Shown here: positions 17,117 through 25,510 of the stretch, one piece after another
Numbering within the stretch: position 1 is the first letter of the stretch
How the letters are laid out: each line of letters starts with the position of its first letter
Origin: Thermohalobaculum sp039180675
GTDB lineage: Bacteria > Pseudomonadota > Alphaproteobacteria > Rhodobacterales > Rhodobacteraceae
Assembly: GCA_039180675.1 (NCBI GenBank)
Contig: JBCDDC010000005.1
Span: 117,867-181,866 of the forward strand
Reading direction: 5' to 3'
DNA: 64,000 nt
Translations under genes and position numbers: made by a program
Notes under the pieces: generated by a model
The model's input: the letters and a program-made list of their open reading frames with translations, nothing else
The model's database searches: none
What the model was told of the DNA's origin: nothing

Positions 17117-18265
17117 TCAAGGCGGCGGCATCAGATCCGCGCGGCCGAGGAACGTCTCATCAGTCAGGCTTTCCAGGAAGGCGCGCAGGGCCGCGCGTTC
17201 CTCGGCGCTGGCGCGGAAGCCGCGCACGAAATGCGACTTGCCGGGGTGGAGGCGCCCGTCGCCGGCAAGCGGGCCTTCCTCGATCAGCCGTCCCCCGGCG
17301 GCATAATGGTCGATCACGCCGTCGAGGGTCCTGATGCTGCCGTCATGCATGTAGGGAGCCGTCACCGCGATGTTGCGCAGCGTGGGCGGGCGGAAGAGAC
17401 CGCGGTGGCGCCGGTTCTGGGTGTGCTCGAACAGGCCCTGATCGCGCGCCGGATATTCTCCCGTGTTGCCGACATTGTAGAGTCCGTTGGAGAAGAAGTG
17501 GAACGGCCGCGCGCCCGGGTCGGTCCCGGCATCGACATAGGCCGTGGTCAGCGTAACCCCGCTGTGGCAGTGGAAGCACTCGAACCGTTCCCCATTGAAA
17601 AGCGCGAGGCCCTGGCGGGCGGCGGGGCTGAGAGCGGCCTCATCGCCCGCGAGATAACGGTCATAGGGCGCGCCGAAGCTTGTCATCGTGCGCACGAAGC
17701 TGGCGAGCGCGAAGACGATCTTGTTGAAGCTCGGCCCTGGCGCGTCGGGGAACGCGGCGGCGAACAGGGCGCGGTAGGCGGGGTCGTTCGCGAAGCGTGC
17801 CAGCACCTCGGGCGCATTGGCGTCGTTCACGCCGAGCTCCACCGGCCGGTCGGAGCGGATCGGGATGTGGATCTGCGACTCGAGCGTTGTGAGCGACGGG
17901 CTCGCCCAGGTCAGGGTCGGCAGCCAGGCAAGATTGACGAGCGCCATGGAATTGCGCGGATGCGGCTGGCCAGTGGAGCCTTTGGGCCGCCGCTTGCCGT
18001 CGGCGAAGGCGAGCTCGGGAAAATGGCATCCGGCGCAGGATTGCGTGGCGTTGCCCGAGAGCCGCTTGTCGTAGAAGAGATGCCGCCCGAGGGTGATCTT
18101 CTCGGCTGTCAGCGGGTTCTTCTCAGGTATCGGTGGCAGGGGCACATGCTCGGGCAGGCGCAGGAGCGCGCGCAGGTCAGGCGCCCGGTCGGGCGACGCC
18201 GCGGCGCCGAGGCCGCAGGCGAGCACGATTGTCAGGCCCATGCAGAAGCCGGTCAGGCGGACCAT
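17117..18265 (-). CDS. mbnH: Di-haem MauG/cytochrome c peroxidase family enzyme (MbnH-like)
   Basis: Periplasmic di-haem protein of 382 residues with an N-terminal signal segment and two c-type haem sites, CAGCH (about 77-81) and CFHCH (about 230-234). The APYMHDG motif near residue 320 is a usual second-haem region. It follows a MbnP-like gene by four bases past the stop codon, with GGAG placed before ATG 18265. In the characterised pair, MbnH oxidises a Trp of MbnP to kynurenine to build a copper site. The pairing supports this family over a plain cytochrome c peroxidase. Activity here is inferred. Confidence 0.85.
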   Translation of the reverse strand: MVRLTGFCMGLTIVLACGLGAAASPDRAPDLRALLRLPEHVPLPPIPEKNPLTAEKITLGRHLFYDKRLSGNATQSCAGCHFPELAFADGKRRPKGSTGQPHPRNSMALVNLAWLPTLTWASPSLTTLESQIHIPIRSDRPVELGVNDANAPEVLARFANDPAYRALFAAAFPDAPGPSFNKIVFALASFVRTMTSFGAPYDRYLAGDEAALSPAARQGLALFNGERFECFHCHSGVTLTTAYVDAGTDPGARPFHFFSNGLYNVGNTGEYPARDQGLFEHTQNRRHRGLFRPPTLRNIAVTAPYMHDGSIRTLDGVIDHYAAGGRLIEEGPLAGDGRLHPGKSHFVRGFRASAEERAALRAFLESLTDETFLGRADLMPPP

Positions 18266-18269
18266 GCCG

Positions 18270-19199
18270 TCACTCCGCAAGCCGGAAGACGCGGTTGGCG
18301 GTGGCGTCTGCCTTCCCCGTCTCCATATCGAGGCCGAGGGTCGGGAAGATCGCGGCGCAATCGGGCTGGCGGTTCGATGAGTGGCAATCCGTGCCCGGCC
18401 GCTCGCCGATCACCGCGAAGGTCTCGGGGTCGTAGACCGGAGCCACAAGGTCGACCGCGGCGAAGATCGGCGCGAGATCGACGGCGATGACGGTCTCGGT
18501 CTCACCCGAGATGGGCAAGGTAACCTCGGGCGTGTAGATCAGGCCGCAGGTGTCCCGGTCGCTCAGCGCTTTGCCTTCGGCCGGGCCGCAATCCATCGAG
18601 CCGACATGGACATAGCCCTCACCGAAGCGGCCATCGGCCACGTCGACCGTGTGGTTGAGCACGAAATGGCGGTAGCCGCTGGCCCAGTTCCAGTACATCT
18701 CGCCCATGGGCGAAGGCGCGTCCTCGGCCGAGGTAGCGGCTATCACCGCGCGCATCAGATCCTGTGGCACGCCGACGCGGAAGCGCACGGTTGCGGCGGT
18801 ACCTTGGGCCCGCGTCCCGCTGACGGTGGCGTTGACCCGCTCCGTCCCCTCGCCAAAGCTGATCGCACCGGGGGCACAGGCACCGGCGGAGGCGCCGGTC
18901 AGATCGACGAGGGCGACTGCACCCTCAGGCGCGACGAGCTGAAAGGGCGAGGGAGTGAGCGCGGCCGCGATCTCTGCCCCATCGGCATCCATGAAAACGA
19001 TGTCGCTTATGTAGAAGCGCAGATCGCTGAGCCCGATGGTCATGTCGCCGGCGGGGCCGAGGCCCGCAATCGGTATCGTGCAGCTTGCCGCCTGATCGCC
19101 GTGCATCGCGACGAAGCGGAGGGAGAAGGGGACCTGTTCGGCGCCTGCCTGGAAGGTCGCGCTGGCCAACACCCCGGCAAAAAGCAATGTTCTCAGCAT
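18270..19199 (-). CDS. mbnP: MbnP-like copper-site protein (metallo-mystery pair four-Cys motif family)
   Basis: Secreted protein of 309 residues with a signal peptide ending near AGAE (residue 21). Family features are visible: LRFYISDI near 60, a Cys at 108, the paired tryptophans in MYWNWASGYRHF (W170 and W172), YVHVGSMDC near 196-204, and further Cys at 218, 272 and 281. In studied MbnP proteins a Trp in this type of motif is converted to kynurenine by MbnH and helps bind copper. ATG 19199 is chosen over 19253 because the signal peptide starts there. It is immediately followed by the di-haem partner, the usual arrangement. Confidence 0.85.
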   Translation of the reverse strand: MLRTLLFAGVLASATFQAGAEQVPFSLRFVAMHGDQAASCTIPIAGLGPAGDMTIGLSDLRFYISDIVFMDADGAEIAAALTPSPFQLVAPEGAVALVDLTGASAGACAPGAISFGEGTERVNATVSGTRAQGTAATVRFRVGVPQDLMRAVIAATSAEDAPSPMGEMYWNWASGYRHFVLNHTVDVADGRFGEGYVHVGSMDCGPAEGKALSDRDTCGLIYTPEVTLPISGETETVIAVDLAPIFAAVDLVAPVYDPETFAVIGERPGTDCHSSNRQPDCAAIFPTLGLDMETGKADATANRVFRLAE

Positions 19200-19394
19200 T
19201 CTATGCGCTCCTCCGCTTCCCGCTGGTGGCTCTCTCCGCGCGATCCATAACACGAGTCTCCACCCGCTTCGACTGGCCGGTTCACTGTGGGGCGGTATGG
19301 AGCCGAGGTGGCAGGGCAGGTCGTCTTGAAGTGTTGCCGCCAGACCCCCCGCGAAACAGGTCGTCTCGCATCCAAACCGCGCTAAGAACGTCGC

Positions 19395-19763
19395 CTAGGG
19401 GGCGGTACAGCGCTGCAGCGGGCCATTCACGAGTTGGACGTTCCAGCGCAGCATCAGCTCGTCCTCGGCGAGTTCCATGCCAAGGATGTAGCCGCGCACC
19501 GAATCCTCGCCGCATTGCGCCTGTGCGCCCGTGAAGACCCCGCCTTCGCGGGTCTGGATCGGGAACCAGCTCAGGCGGCACCAGATCTGGCCCTGTTTCA
19601 GCCATTCCTCGCCGATCTCGATCGGCTCCGCCAGCACCGTCACGCCTGGTTTGACCGGTGCGCGGGTGCATTGCTTCTCGGTCCCCCAGGTGCCGTAGAA
19701 CGCGTCGCGCTCACTAGCGGCGGCGGGGAGCGAGAGGAGGAGGAAGATCAGGAAATACCGCAT
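19395..19763 (-). CDS. Small secreted protein, unrecognised
   Basis: Predicted exported protein of 122 residues with a clear signal peptide (MRYFLIFLLLSLPAAAS, cleavage near residue 17). The mature part holds four Cys (QC, WC, QC and RC), consistent with two disulfides, and a GTWG segment reminiscent of lipocalin-like small periplasmic proteins. The start at 19763 is chosen because the upstream extension is Arg/Pro-rich and precedes the signal peptide. No named family recognised. It is divergent from the DUF3179 gene. Confidence 0.65.
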   Translation of the reverse strand: MRYFLIFLLLSLPAAASERDAFYGTWGTEKQCTRAPVKPGVTVLAEPIEIGEEWLKQGQIWCRLSWFPIQTREGGVFTGAQAQCGEDSVRGYILGMELAEDELMLRWNVQLVNGPLQRCTAP

Positions 19764-19990
19764 CCGCCGTGGATAGCGAGACGCCAACGGCCCGGCCAAT
19801 CACTTCGCCTTGATCGGTAGGCGTACGGGGTTTTGCTCCCATGGATAACCGCAGATAGCAGGCCGACCACACCACCACTCCTGATCTAATCGTGATTGGC
19901 AGGGGAGGATGATGAGGCGATATGTCTCGGCACGCGGCTGACGGCGCCCTTGTGCCGGACGGCTCAGATCAATCCGCAGGAGATCCTTCC

Positions 19991-21376
19991 ATGGTTTCGG
20001 CGACACGCTCCCTTTCCCGCATCGTCTTCCTCGCCGCCTCGATGGCGCTGTTTGTGACCTGGTCCGCTGGGCCTGGCGCCGCGGATACGGCGAAACTGCC
20101 CGCATATGTGCTCGAGCAGTATGGTGAGCCGCCGGCGATCCCGGAAGGTCCGCTGTCGGACGAGTTGCGGGCGGCGGTTGAGGTCGCCTTTGTAGACAGC
20201 ATGGAGCAGGGCGGCTGGCGGGAAGATCAGACGCGCGCGCTCGCCCAGATCTCGGAGTCGGGTGATCCCCGCCTCGTCTGGCTCATCAGCGATCTGATGC
20301 GGTTCTCCACTGGACCGGATTTGAGCCGGACGCTTTCGCTCGCGGCCTCAGACCTGCTCGGCAAGGATCTTCAGGGGTTCAACAGTTGGGGCGCGGTGAC
20401 CGACCATCTGATCGCCTGGGATGTGCCCGCGCCCCCGGATTATCTGCGGGTGAAACGGGCGATCTTCACCAGCCTCCTGCCTGGCTGGGACCGGATCTTC
20501 GTCGAGGGCGATATCGACTGGCGGCTTGTCTCCTGGGGCGGTGTGCTGATCGACGACCGGGCCTATGACACGACCGATGAGCGGTGCAACTGCATCCCTG
20601 CCGCGGACAACCCCGAGGTAAGCAGCGCCGAGGACGCCACCTGGCTCGACGATGACGATATCGTCTTCGGGGTCGAAGTGAACGGCGAGTACCGCGCCTA
20701 TCCGCGGCGCATCATGGAAGTGCGCGAGATGGTGAACGATACCCTGGGCGGCCGCCACCTCGGCATTCCCTATTGCACTCTGTGCGGTGCGGCGCAGGCC
20801 TATTTCACCGACCAGCTGCCCGATGGGATAGAACGGCCTGTCCTGCGCACCTCTGGCCTGCTCATCCGCTCGAACAAGGTGATGTACGACATCGAGACCT
20901 ATTCGGTCTTCGACACGTTCCTGGGCAAGGCGGTGACTGGCCCGCTGGCGGAGAAGAACCTGACGCTTGAGCAGGCGACGGTCATCACCTCGGACTGGGG
21001 TTCGTGGAAGAAGGCGCATCCCGAGACCACGGTGCTCTTGGAGCGCTATGCACTGGGCCGCGACCCCGATTTCCGCAACGGCCGCGACGCGAACGGCCCG
21101 ATCTTCCCGGTCGGCGATGTCGACCCGCGGCTGCCGGTGCATGAGGATGTAATCGGCGTGCTCACGGCCTCCGGCAAGCCCGTGGCGTTCCAGCGGAGCA
21201 AGGCCTTCCTGGCGCTGCAGAAAGGCGAGAAGATCGCGTTCGAGAATGTCAGGCTGCGGCTCGACGCCGGTGGTGTACGGGCGGTGGATGCAGATGGGTC
21301 GGACCTCGGCAGTCACGAGGCGTTCTGGTTCGCCTGGTCACAATTCCACCCGGAAACCGCGCTCTGGCCGATGTAG
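19991..21376 (+). CDS. DUF3179 domain-containing secreted protein
   Basis: Exported protein of 461 residues with a signal peptide (about 1-32). The C-terminal two-thirds match the DUF3179 pattern: VFGVEVNGEYRAYPRRIM, then VNDTLGG and GIPYCTLCGAAQAYF, with the later RTSGLLIRSNKVMYD and FPVGD segments. The conserved CTLCG pair and an upstream CNC could bind a metal or form disulfides. The function of DUF3179 proteins is not established. ATG 19991 follows an AGGAG site at the right spacing, so an ATG 69 bases upstream is rejected. A terminator follows at 21381. Confidence 0.85.
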   Translation: MVSATRSLSRIVFLAASMALFVTWSAGPGAADTAKLPAYVLEQYGEPPAIPEGPLSDELRAAVEVAFVDSMEQGGWREDQTRALAQISESGDPRLVWLISDLMRFSTGPDLSRTLSLAASDLLGKDLQGFNSWGAVTDHLIAWDVPAPPDYLRVKRAIFTSLLPGWDRIFVEGDIDWRLVSWGGVLIDDRAYDTTDERCNCIPAADNPEVSSAEDATWLDDDDIVFGVEVNGEYRAYPRRIMEVREMVNDTLGGRHLGIPYCTLCGAAQAYFTDQLPDGIERPVLRTSGLLIRSNKVMYDIETYSVFDTFLGKAVTGPLAEKNLTLEQATVITSDWGSWKKAHPETTVLLERYALGRDPDFRNGRDANGPIFPVGDVDPRLPVHEDVIGVLTASGKPVAFQRSKAFLALQKGEKIAFENVRLRLDAGGVRAVDADGSDLGSHEAFWFAWSQFHPETALWPM

Positions 21377-21702
21377 AGGACGGCTGGGAAGCCGCTCTTT
21401 TTTCGTTGCATCTGGCGACCGGGCCGAAGGAGCGGTCCTTAGAAACGGATATTTGTCCGGAGACCCGAGCGGCGGCTTGGCTTGCAGAGGCTGTCAGTCT
21501 CTCATAGCAATCTGATCACACCGGAGTTCGCAAAGCGAAACGCTGCTGCATGTCGCACTGCGCATTGTTGCGTGGGAATTCCGGATTGCCGTGATATTGT
21601 TTCAAATTGGTTCAGGGTTGGTTTGCACGCTGGATGTTGGGGCATCGCGGGCGGGGCAGGCCGAGTTGGCGTGACGAAGACCGAAGTGGCGGGCGGGGGA
21701 TT
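21377..21702. other. 326-base intergenic region after the DUF3179 gene
   Basis: Holds the DUF3179 terminator at its left end and the ribosome-binding site of the OmpA-domain gene at its right end. No supported gene, repeat or mobile element is seen between them, though the promoter for the 21703 operon probably lies here. Confidence 0.6.
21381..21403 (+). terminator. Intrinsic terminator after the DUF3179 gene
   Basis: CGGCT and AGCCG pair around a GGGA loop, directly followed by CTCTTTTTT. It lies four bases after the DUF3179 stop codon. The stem is short but the T-run is good. Confidence 0.7.
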
Positions 21703-23658
21703 ATGGCAGACGCACAGCCGGGGGGTGGCAAGGGCAGCGAGGCTTCGTGGCTGGCGAAGGTGTTCGATGCCCGCAATATCGGGGTGTTCTTCTTCGGCGC
21801 CTCGATCTTCGCGATCGAGTTTACCGAACTTTGGGCGGTGAAGGTGCCGCGCACGGTGGCGCTGTCGAACTTCGACATTCTGTCAAACTCGATCTTGAAC
21901 ATTCCGCTTTTGCTGGTGGCTGTGCTGGTCAGCCTGCTCGCGTTGGCGCTGATTGCGGCTCTGCTGTCCGTCCTGGCCGTGCTCGTACAAGGGGGGCTTG
22001 CGGGAGGCACGGTCGCGGTGGCCTATCTCGCAGGGTTGGCCGTCTCTCGCGAGAAGCCCCTGCCGGAGGGTACCGCGCGGCACCGGCTTGTGGTCTGGAT
22101 GAAGGCGCGGACCCGGGCGTTCTGGCACGCGCTTATGGATCTGGCGCGGCGCGGGTTCTCCGCTTTGGGGCACCGCCAGCCGCCCGGTTCGGTCAACCAC
22201 CTGCTGCAGATCGGAGTGACGGTGGCGGTTTTCCTCTCGATCTGGGCAATCGGGTTCCTGAGCGCGAACCACTATCGGGAGCGGATCTACAATTTCGAGC
22301 TGGCCGAGGAGAGCACTTGCGGCAGCTACGTGCCGCCCAAGGCCGCGCCGGACGATGTCTTCGGCCCGAAGACGCAGGCGGTGCTGCGCTATCTGTTCGA
22401 GGTGCTGCAGCCGACCGATGTTGGCTATATCAGCCTCGATCCGCGGTTCGCGCAGGAGTCGGGCCTGGCGGAGCGCTTGCTGCCGGAGGACGCTCTCGCC
22501 TCTGGCAGCAGCCGGATGCAGAGCTGTGTGACCTATGTGGGCGATTACGGGAAATGGGCCTTCATCGTTCCCCGGCACGATGCGGAGCAGAAGGACGGGT
22601 TTCTGATCCAGCGCGACAAGATCCAGGAATTCACCCGGGTCGCGCCCGGCGACAGCGCCGATGATGGCAACCCGGTCTTCCCGCTGGCGGCGCTGGATGT
22701 GGAGACAGGCGATGCCCGGGCCTTCGTCAGGACCATGGTGGAGGCGCAGCGGGAGATCCAGGCCAACCAGAACCGGATCGCGGAGGATCTGGCGGCGCTC
22801 ACCGCCGCGATCCGCCGGTTGGAGGCCGCGAGCAATGAGCGGCGCGGTGCAATCGACGAGCGGTTGCGCCGGATCTCGCTTGCGCAGGATGAAGCGGAAG
22901 AGTCCATCGAAGAGTTGTCGGCGCGGGTCGCTGAACTGGCGGATCGACCAGGGACGGGTTCCTCGACCGATCTGTCGGCTTTGAGCGCGCGGATCGACGG
23001 GCTGGCGGCCGATATCGAGGCGCTTCTCGGGCGCACGCCCGGAGTGTCGGATGGCGACACCGGCGCTCTGCTGGCCGCGCTTGCGGCCCTGTCGACGCGG
23101 CTGGAGGCGCTGGAGCGGCGCCCCGGTGTGGTGATCGTCGAAGGGGGCTCGGGAACTCAGGCGCCACAGGGCGGGCAGTCCGACAGCGCCGGGGAACCGG
23201 ATGACGGGTTCCCGACCCGGGCTGCGGGTGCGGTCGACTCCGTGCGCCGGATAGGTGGCGCGCTGGCGGAATGCTACCGCGAGGAGCCGGCGATCGGCCT
23301 CGTGAGTTTCGGGCGCAATCAGGTCGCTGTGCCGGAGGGGTCGCAGATCGATACGCTGATGGCCAATCTGACCGAGGCGCTCGATCTTGAGGCAAGGGCT
23401 TCCGGGGACCAGACGGCGCGGGCGGTCATCTTCGTGCGCGGGCGCGCTGACAGCCTGGGCACGCCGGAGGTCAACCGCCGGATTTCAGAGCAGCGTGCCG
23501 CGGCAGTGCAGAAGGCGCTGGAGCGGGGGCTGGGCCCGGATTTGCTGGCCAAGGGGGTCGAAATCGTCTCCTTCGGCATCGGTGAGAGCATCACTTCCTT
23601 CAAGGATGGGCAGCCGATCGGCCCGCGCACGGTCGATGTCGTGCTTTGCATCGCCTGA
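21703..23658 (+). CDS. Multi-spanning membrane protein with C-terminal OmpA-like peptidoglycan-binding domain
   Basis: Protein of 651 residues. The N-terminal third has hydrophobic segments at about 26-46, 64-96, 99-115 and 167-187, so it is an inner-membrane protein. A periplasmic region follows with a Cys pair (TCGSYV, QSCVTYV), then a long helical coiled-coil stretch (about 340-500). The end is an OmpA-like domain (about 530-651) with NRRISEQRAAAVQKAL, the peptidoglycan-binding helix. ATG 21703 has a GGGCGGGGGA site before it. It lies upstream of a VPLPA-CTERM gene and a three-gene cassette. It may tether a complex from the inner membrane to the cell wall, as an inference. Confidence 0.75.
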   Translation: MADAQPGGGKGSEASWLAKVFDARNIGVFFFGASIFAIEFTELWAVKVPRTVALSNFDILSNSILNIPLLLVAVLVSLLALALIAALLSVLAVLVQGGLAGGTVAVAYLAGLAVSREKPLPEGTARHRLVVWMKARTRAFWHALMDLARRGFSALGHRQPPGSVNHLLQIGVTVAVFLSIWAIGFLSANHYRERIYNFELAEESTCGSYVPPKAAPDDVFGPKTQAVLRYLFEVLQPTDVGYISLDPRFAQESGLAERLLPEDALASGSSRMQSCVTYVGDYGKWAFIVPRHDAEQKDGFLIQRDKIQEFTRVAPGDSADDGNPVFPLAALDVETGDARAFVRTMVEAQREIQANQNRIAEDLAALTAAIRRLEAASNERRGAIDERLRRISLAQDEAEESIEELSARVAELADRPGTGSSTDLSALSARIDGLAADIEALLGRTPGVSDGDTGALLAALAALSTRLEALERRPGVVIVEGGSGTQAPQGGQSDSAGEPDDGFPTRAAGAVDSVRRIGGALAECYREEPAIGLVSFGRNQVAVPEGSQIDTLMANLTEALDLEARASGDQTARAVIFVRGRADSLGTPEVNRRISEQRAAAVQKALERGLGPDLLAKGVEIVSFGIGESITSFKDGQPIGPRTVDVVLCIA

Positions 23659-23767
23659 AACAAAAGGCTTTTCCGCGCTTTTGCCTGCGGCCCACAGAAA
23701 TTCTGATTGAGCAAGATTGAAAATTTCGCGTGGTGCGCGAGAATCGCGCCAAACAGGGGAATACCGA

Positions 23768-24505
23768 ATGCGTGTGTGTTTGTTCGCGGGCTTTGTGCTT
23801 GCGTGTCTTCAGTCCGCCTCCGCCAGTGCGGCAAGTTTCACAGCCAATTTCGAAAGTGGCCTCGACGGCTTCACGATCCAGTCGTTCAATGCGATTGGCG
23901 CCACGATCTCGCAACCGGAGAACTTCATCTCGGTGAACGAGACCGACGGGCCGAGCAACTTTCTCGAGGTCACGAACGAGACGAGCTTCGGGGTCACGCC
24001 TCGTGTCTCGATAGCGACGCGGACGATCGATATCGGCGCGACGTCGTCGTTCCTGTCGCTGGATGTGGCGCTGCTCGGGGTATCTGGTCAGAACAACGGG
24101 AACGACACCTTGGATGCGCTGTCGATCGTGCTGGTCGAGCGCAATGATCCCGGCAACATCTTCGACGATGAGTTTACGTTCCTTTTCGACTTCGAGGCCG
24201 GCGGCCCGGTGAATGACCCGTTCGGCGATGCAGCGGATGCCGGGGTGCCGGTGTCGACCTCGCCTCCGTCCGATCCGTTCTTCGATGTGACGTTCGAGGC
24301 CGATCTTTCCGCGCTGATTGGCCGGACGCTAGATCTGGAAGTCGCAATCTTCAATGAGCCGGACGGCCAGAACCTGACGTTCGGGGTCGACAACGTGTCC
24401 CTGTCGTCTGGGGCCACCGTCGTCCCACTGCCCGCTGGATTGCCGCTGCTCGCGGCGGCCCTTGGCGCATTCGCCGCCTTTGGCGGGCGGCCGCGCCGCG
24501 GCTGA
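23768..24505 (+). CDS. VPLPA-CTERM sorting domain-containing secreted protein
   Basis: Secreted protein of 245 residues with a signal peptide (about 1-22) and a beta-rich body resembling Laminin_G/PEP-CTERM adhesins. The C-terminus is a textbook VPLPA-CTERM signal: VPLPAGLPLL, a hydrophobic helix and the basic tail GGRPRRG. Such proteins are processed by the dedicated exosortase XrtD and moved to the outer envelope. No exosortase lies in this window. The start at 23768 is set by a GGGGA site and the signal peptide. A 7-bp hairpin follows the stop. Confidence 0.88.
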   Translation: MRVCLFAGFVLACLQSASASAASFTANFESGLDGFTIQSFNAIGATISQPENFISVNETDGPSNFLEVTNETSFGVTPRVSIATRTIDIGATSSFLSLDVALLGVSGQNNGNDTLDALSIVLVERNDPGNIFDDEFTFLFDFEAGGPVNDPFGDAADAGVPVSTSPPSDPFFDVTFEADLSALIGRTLDLEVAIFNEPDGQNLTFGVDNVSLSSGATVVPLPAGLPLLAAALGAFAAFGGRPRRG

Positions 24506-24516
24506 TAAGACCCTTT

Positions 24517-24534
24517 CCTGGCGGCCGCGCCAGG
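24517..24534 (+). terminator. Hairpin between the VPLPA-CTERM gene and the three-gene cassette
   Basis: CCTGGCG and CGCCAGG pair perfectly around GCCG. The following bases are TTCTCTC rather than a clean T-run, so it may attenuate rather than stop transcription into the next gene 30 bases on. Confidence 0.45.
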
Positions 24535-24564
24535 TTCTCTCATCCCAGCAGAAGGAAGCCTGCC

Positions 24565-25503
24565 ATGTCAGAGACCACGTTCGAATTGCCGGATGATTTC
24601 GAACCGGAGGCGGATCTGCCCGAGGTGGAGGCGATCGAAAACCTCGGCGCCGCCACGGATGAGGAGTTGGAGGACAAGGCCCGCGAGTATCAGACGAAAT
24701 CGGGCGATCTGGTCGCGCATCACAATTACTGGGTGATGCAGATGATCGAGGCCGAGGGGAGATACGTTCAGGTCTTCGAGAAGGTGACCTTGCTGGAGAC
24801 CCTTGCCGCGACCACCCTGGGGGTGCAGCCTGGGATCGAGCTTTACGAGGAGCTGGAGCTTCTCAACGTCAATCCCGAGGTGCTCAAGTGGGTGACGATC
24901 GGCGGCCTTGGGGTCAGCGGCTTCAGTCTCCTGAACAGCATCTACGCGTTCTACAAGACGCAGCGGGCATTCAAGTCGCTGGATGCGGGCATCGCGCTCG
25001 GCACAAGGGCGGGGGCCACGCTCGGCGATGATGCGATCCGGAATCTCGCCGCGCTGAAATCGGCGCGGAAATGGAAGGCGGTGGGCATCGCCGGTGCGGT
25101 CCTGACCCTGGGGAGCGCCGGGGTGGGCTTTCTCATCGAGCGGGAGAATGCCGCCCGGCGCCGGGCCTACCTGGTCTCGCTGGTCGAGGAAGGGGCCGCC
25201 TGGTTCGACTCGATCACCAGGAACATCAACAGCCTGAAGGGCGCGGTCAGCACGATCAACGCCGAGATCCAGGAATTGCAGGATGTCTGGGGTTTCGAGA
25301 CCTTTGAGGAGATGGCGGAGGCCTTGAAGGATCAGGTGACCCGCGCGGGCGAGACGGATGCGCTGTTCAAATCCGCGACCCGGATGTTGTGCGCGGGCCT
25401 CGAACAGGGCGATGTCGCGCAATACACCGGCCTGCCGCCGATCCTGGTCGCCCGCCGCGCCGGGCAGATCACCCAGAACCCTGCGCTTTGCGACGCGGTC
25501 TGA
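24565..25503 (+). CDS. Unrecognised helical protein A of a three-gene cassette
   Basis: Protein of 312 residues, no family recognised. The N-terminus is acidic (residues 3-40). Two hydrophobic helices lie at about 109-130 and 171-191, without a signal peptide, so it could insert as a hairpin into the inner membrane. The rest is predicted helical and coiled-coil-like (residues 195-265). The C-terminus holds one copy of a short module (residues 272-300; AGLEQGDVAQYTGLPPILVA) that recurs in the next two genes. An AGAAGGAAG site precedes the ATG. The next gene starts seven bases after its stop. Confidence 0.65.
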   Translation: MSETTFELPDDFEPEADLPEVEAIENLGAATDEELEDKAREYQTKSGDLVAHHNYWVMQMIEAEGRYVQVFEKVTLLETLAATTLGVQPGIELYEELELLNVNPEVLKWVTIGGLGVSGFSLLNSIYAFYKTQRAFKSLDAGIALGTRAGATLGDDAIRNLAALKSARKWKAVGIAGAVLTLGSAGVGFLIERENAARRRAYLVSLVEEGAAWFDSITRNINSLKGAVSTINAEIQELQDVWGFETFEEMAEALKDQVTRAGETDALFKSATRMLCAGLEQGDVAQYTGLPPILVARRAGQITQNPALCDAV

Positions 25504-25510
25504 GGCGGCC

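Noticed and set aside
17231..18490. 419-codon plus-strand frame across the MbnH-like gene
   Set aside because: The minus strand encodes haem motifs CAGCH and CFHCH; this frame has no features.
9322..19199. Complete methanobactin biosynthesis operon
   Set aside because: No precursor peptide gene (mbnA) or MbnB/MbnC-type enzyme is visible; only uptake- and copper-type genes are present.
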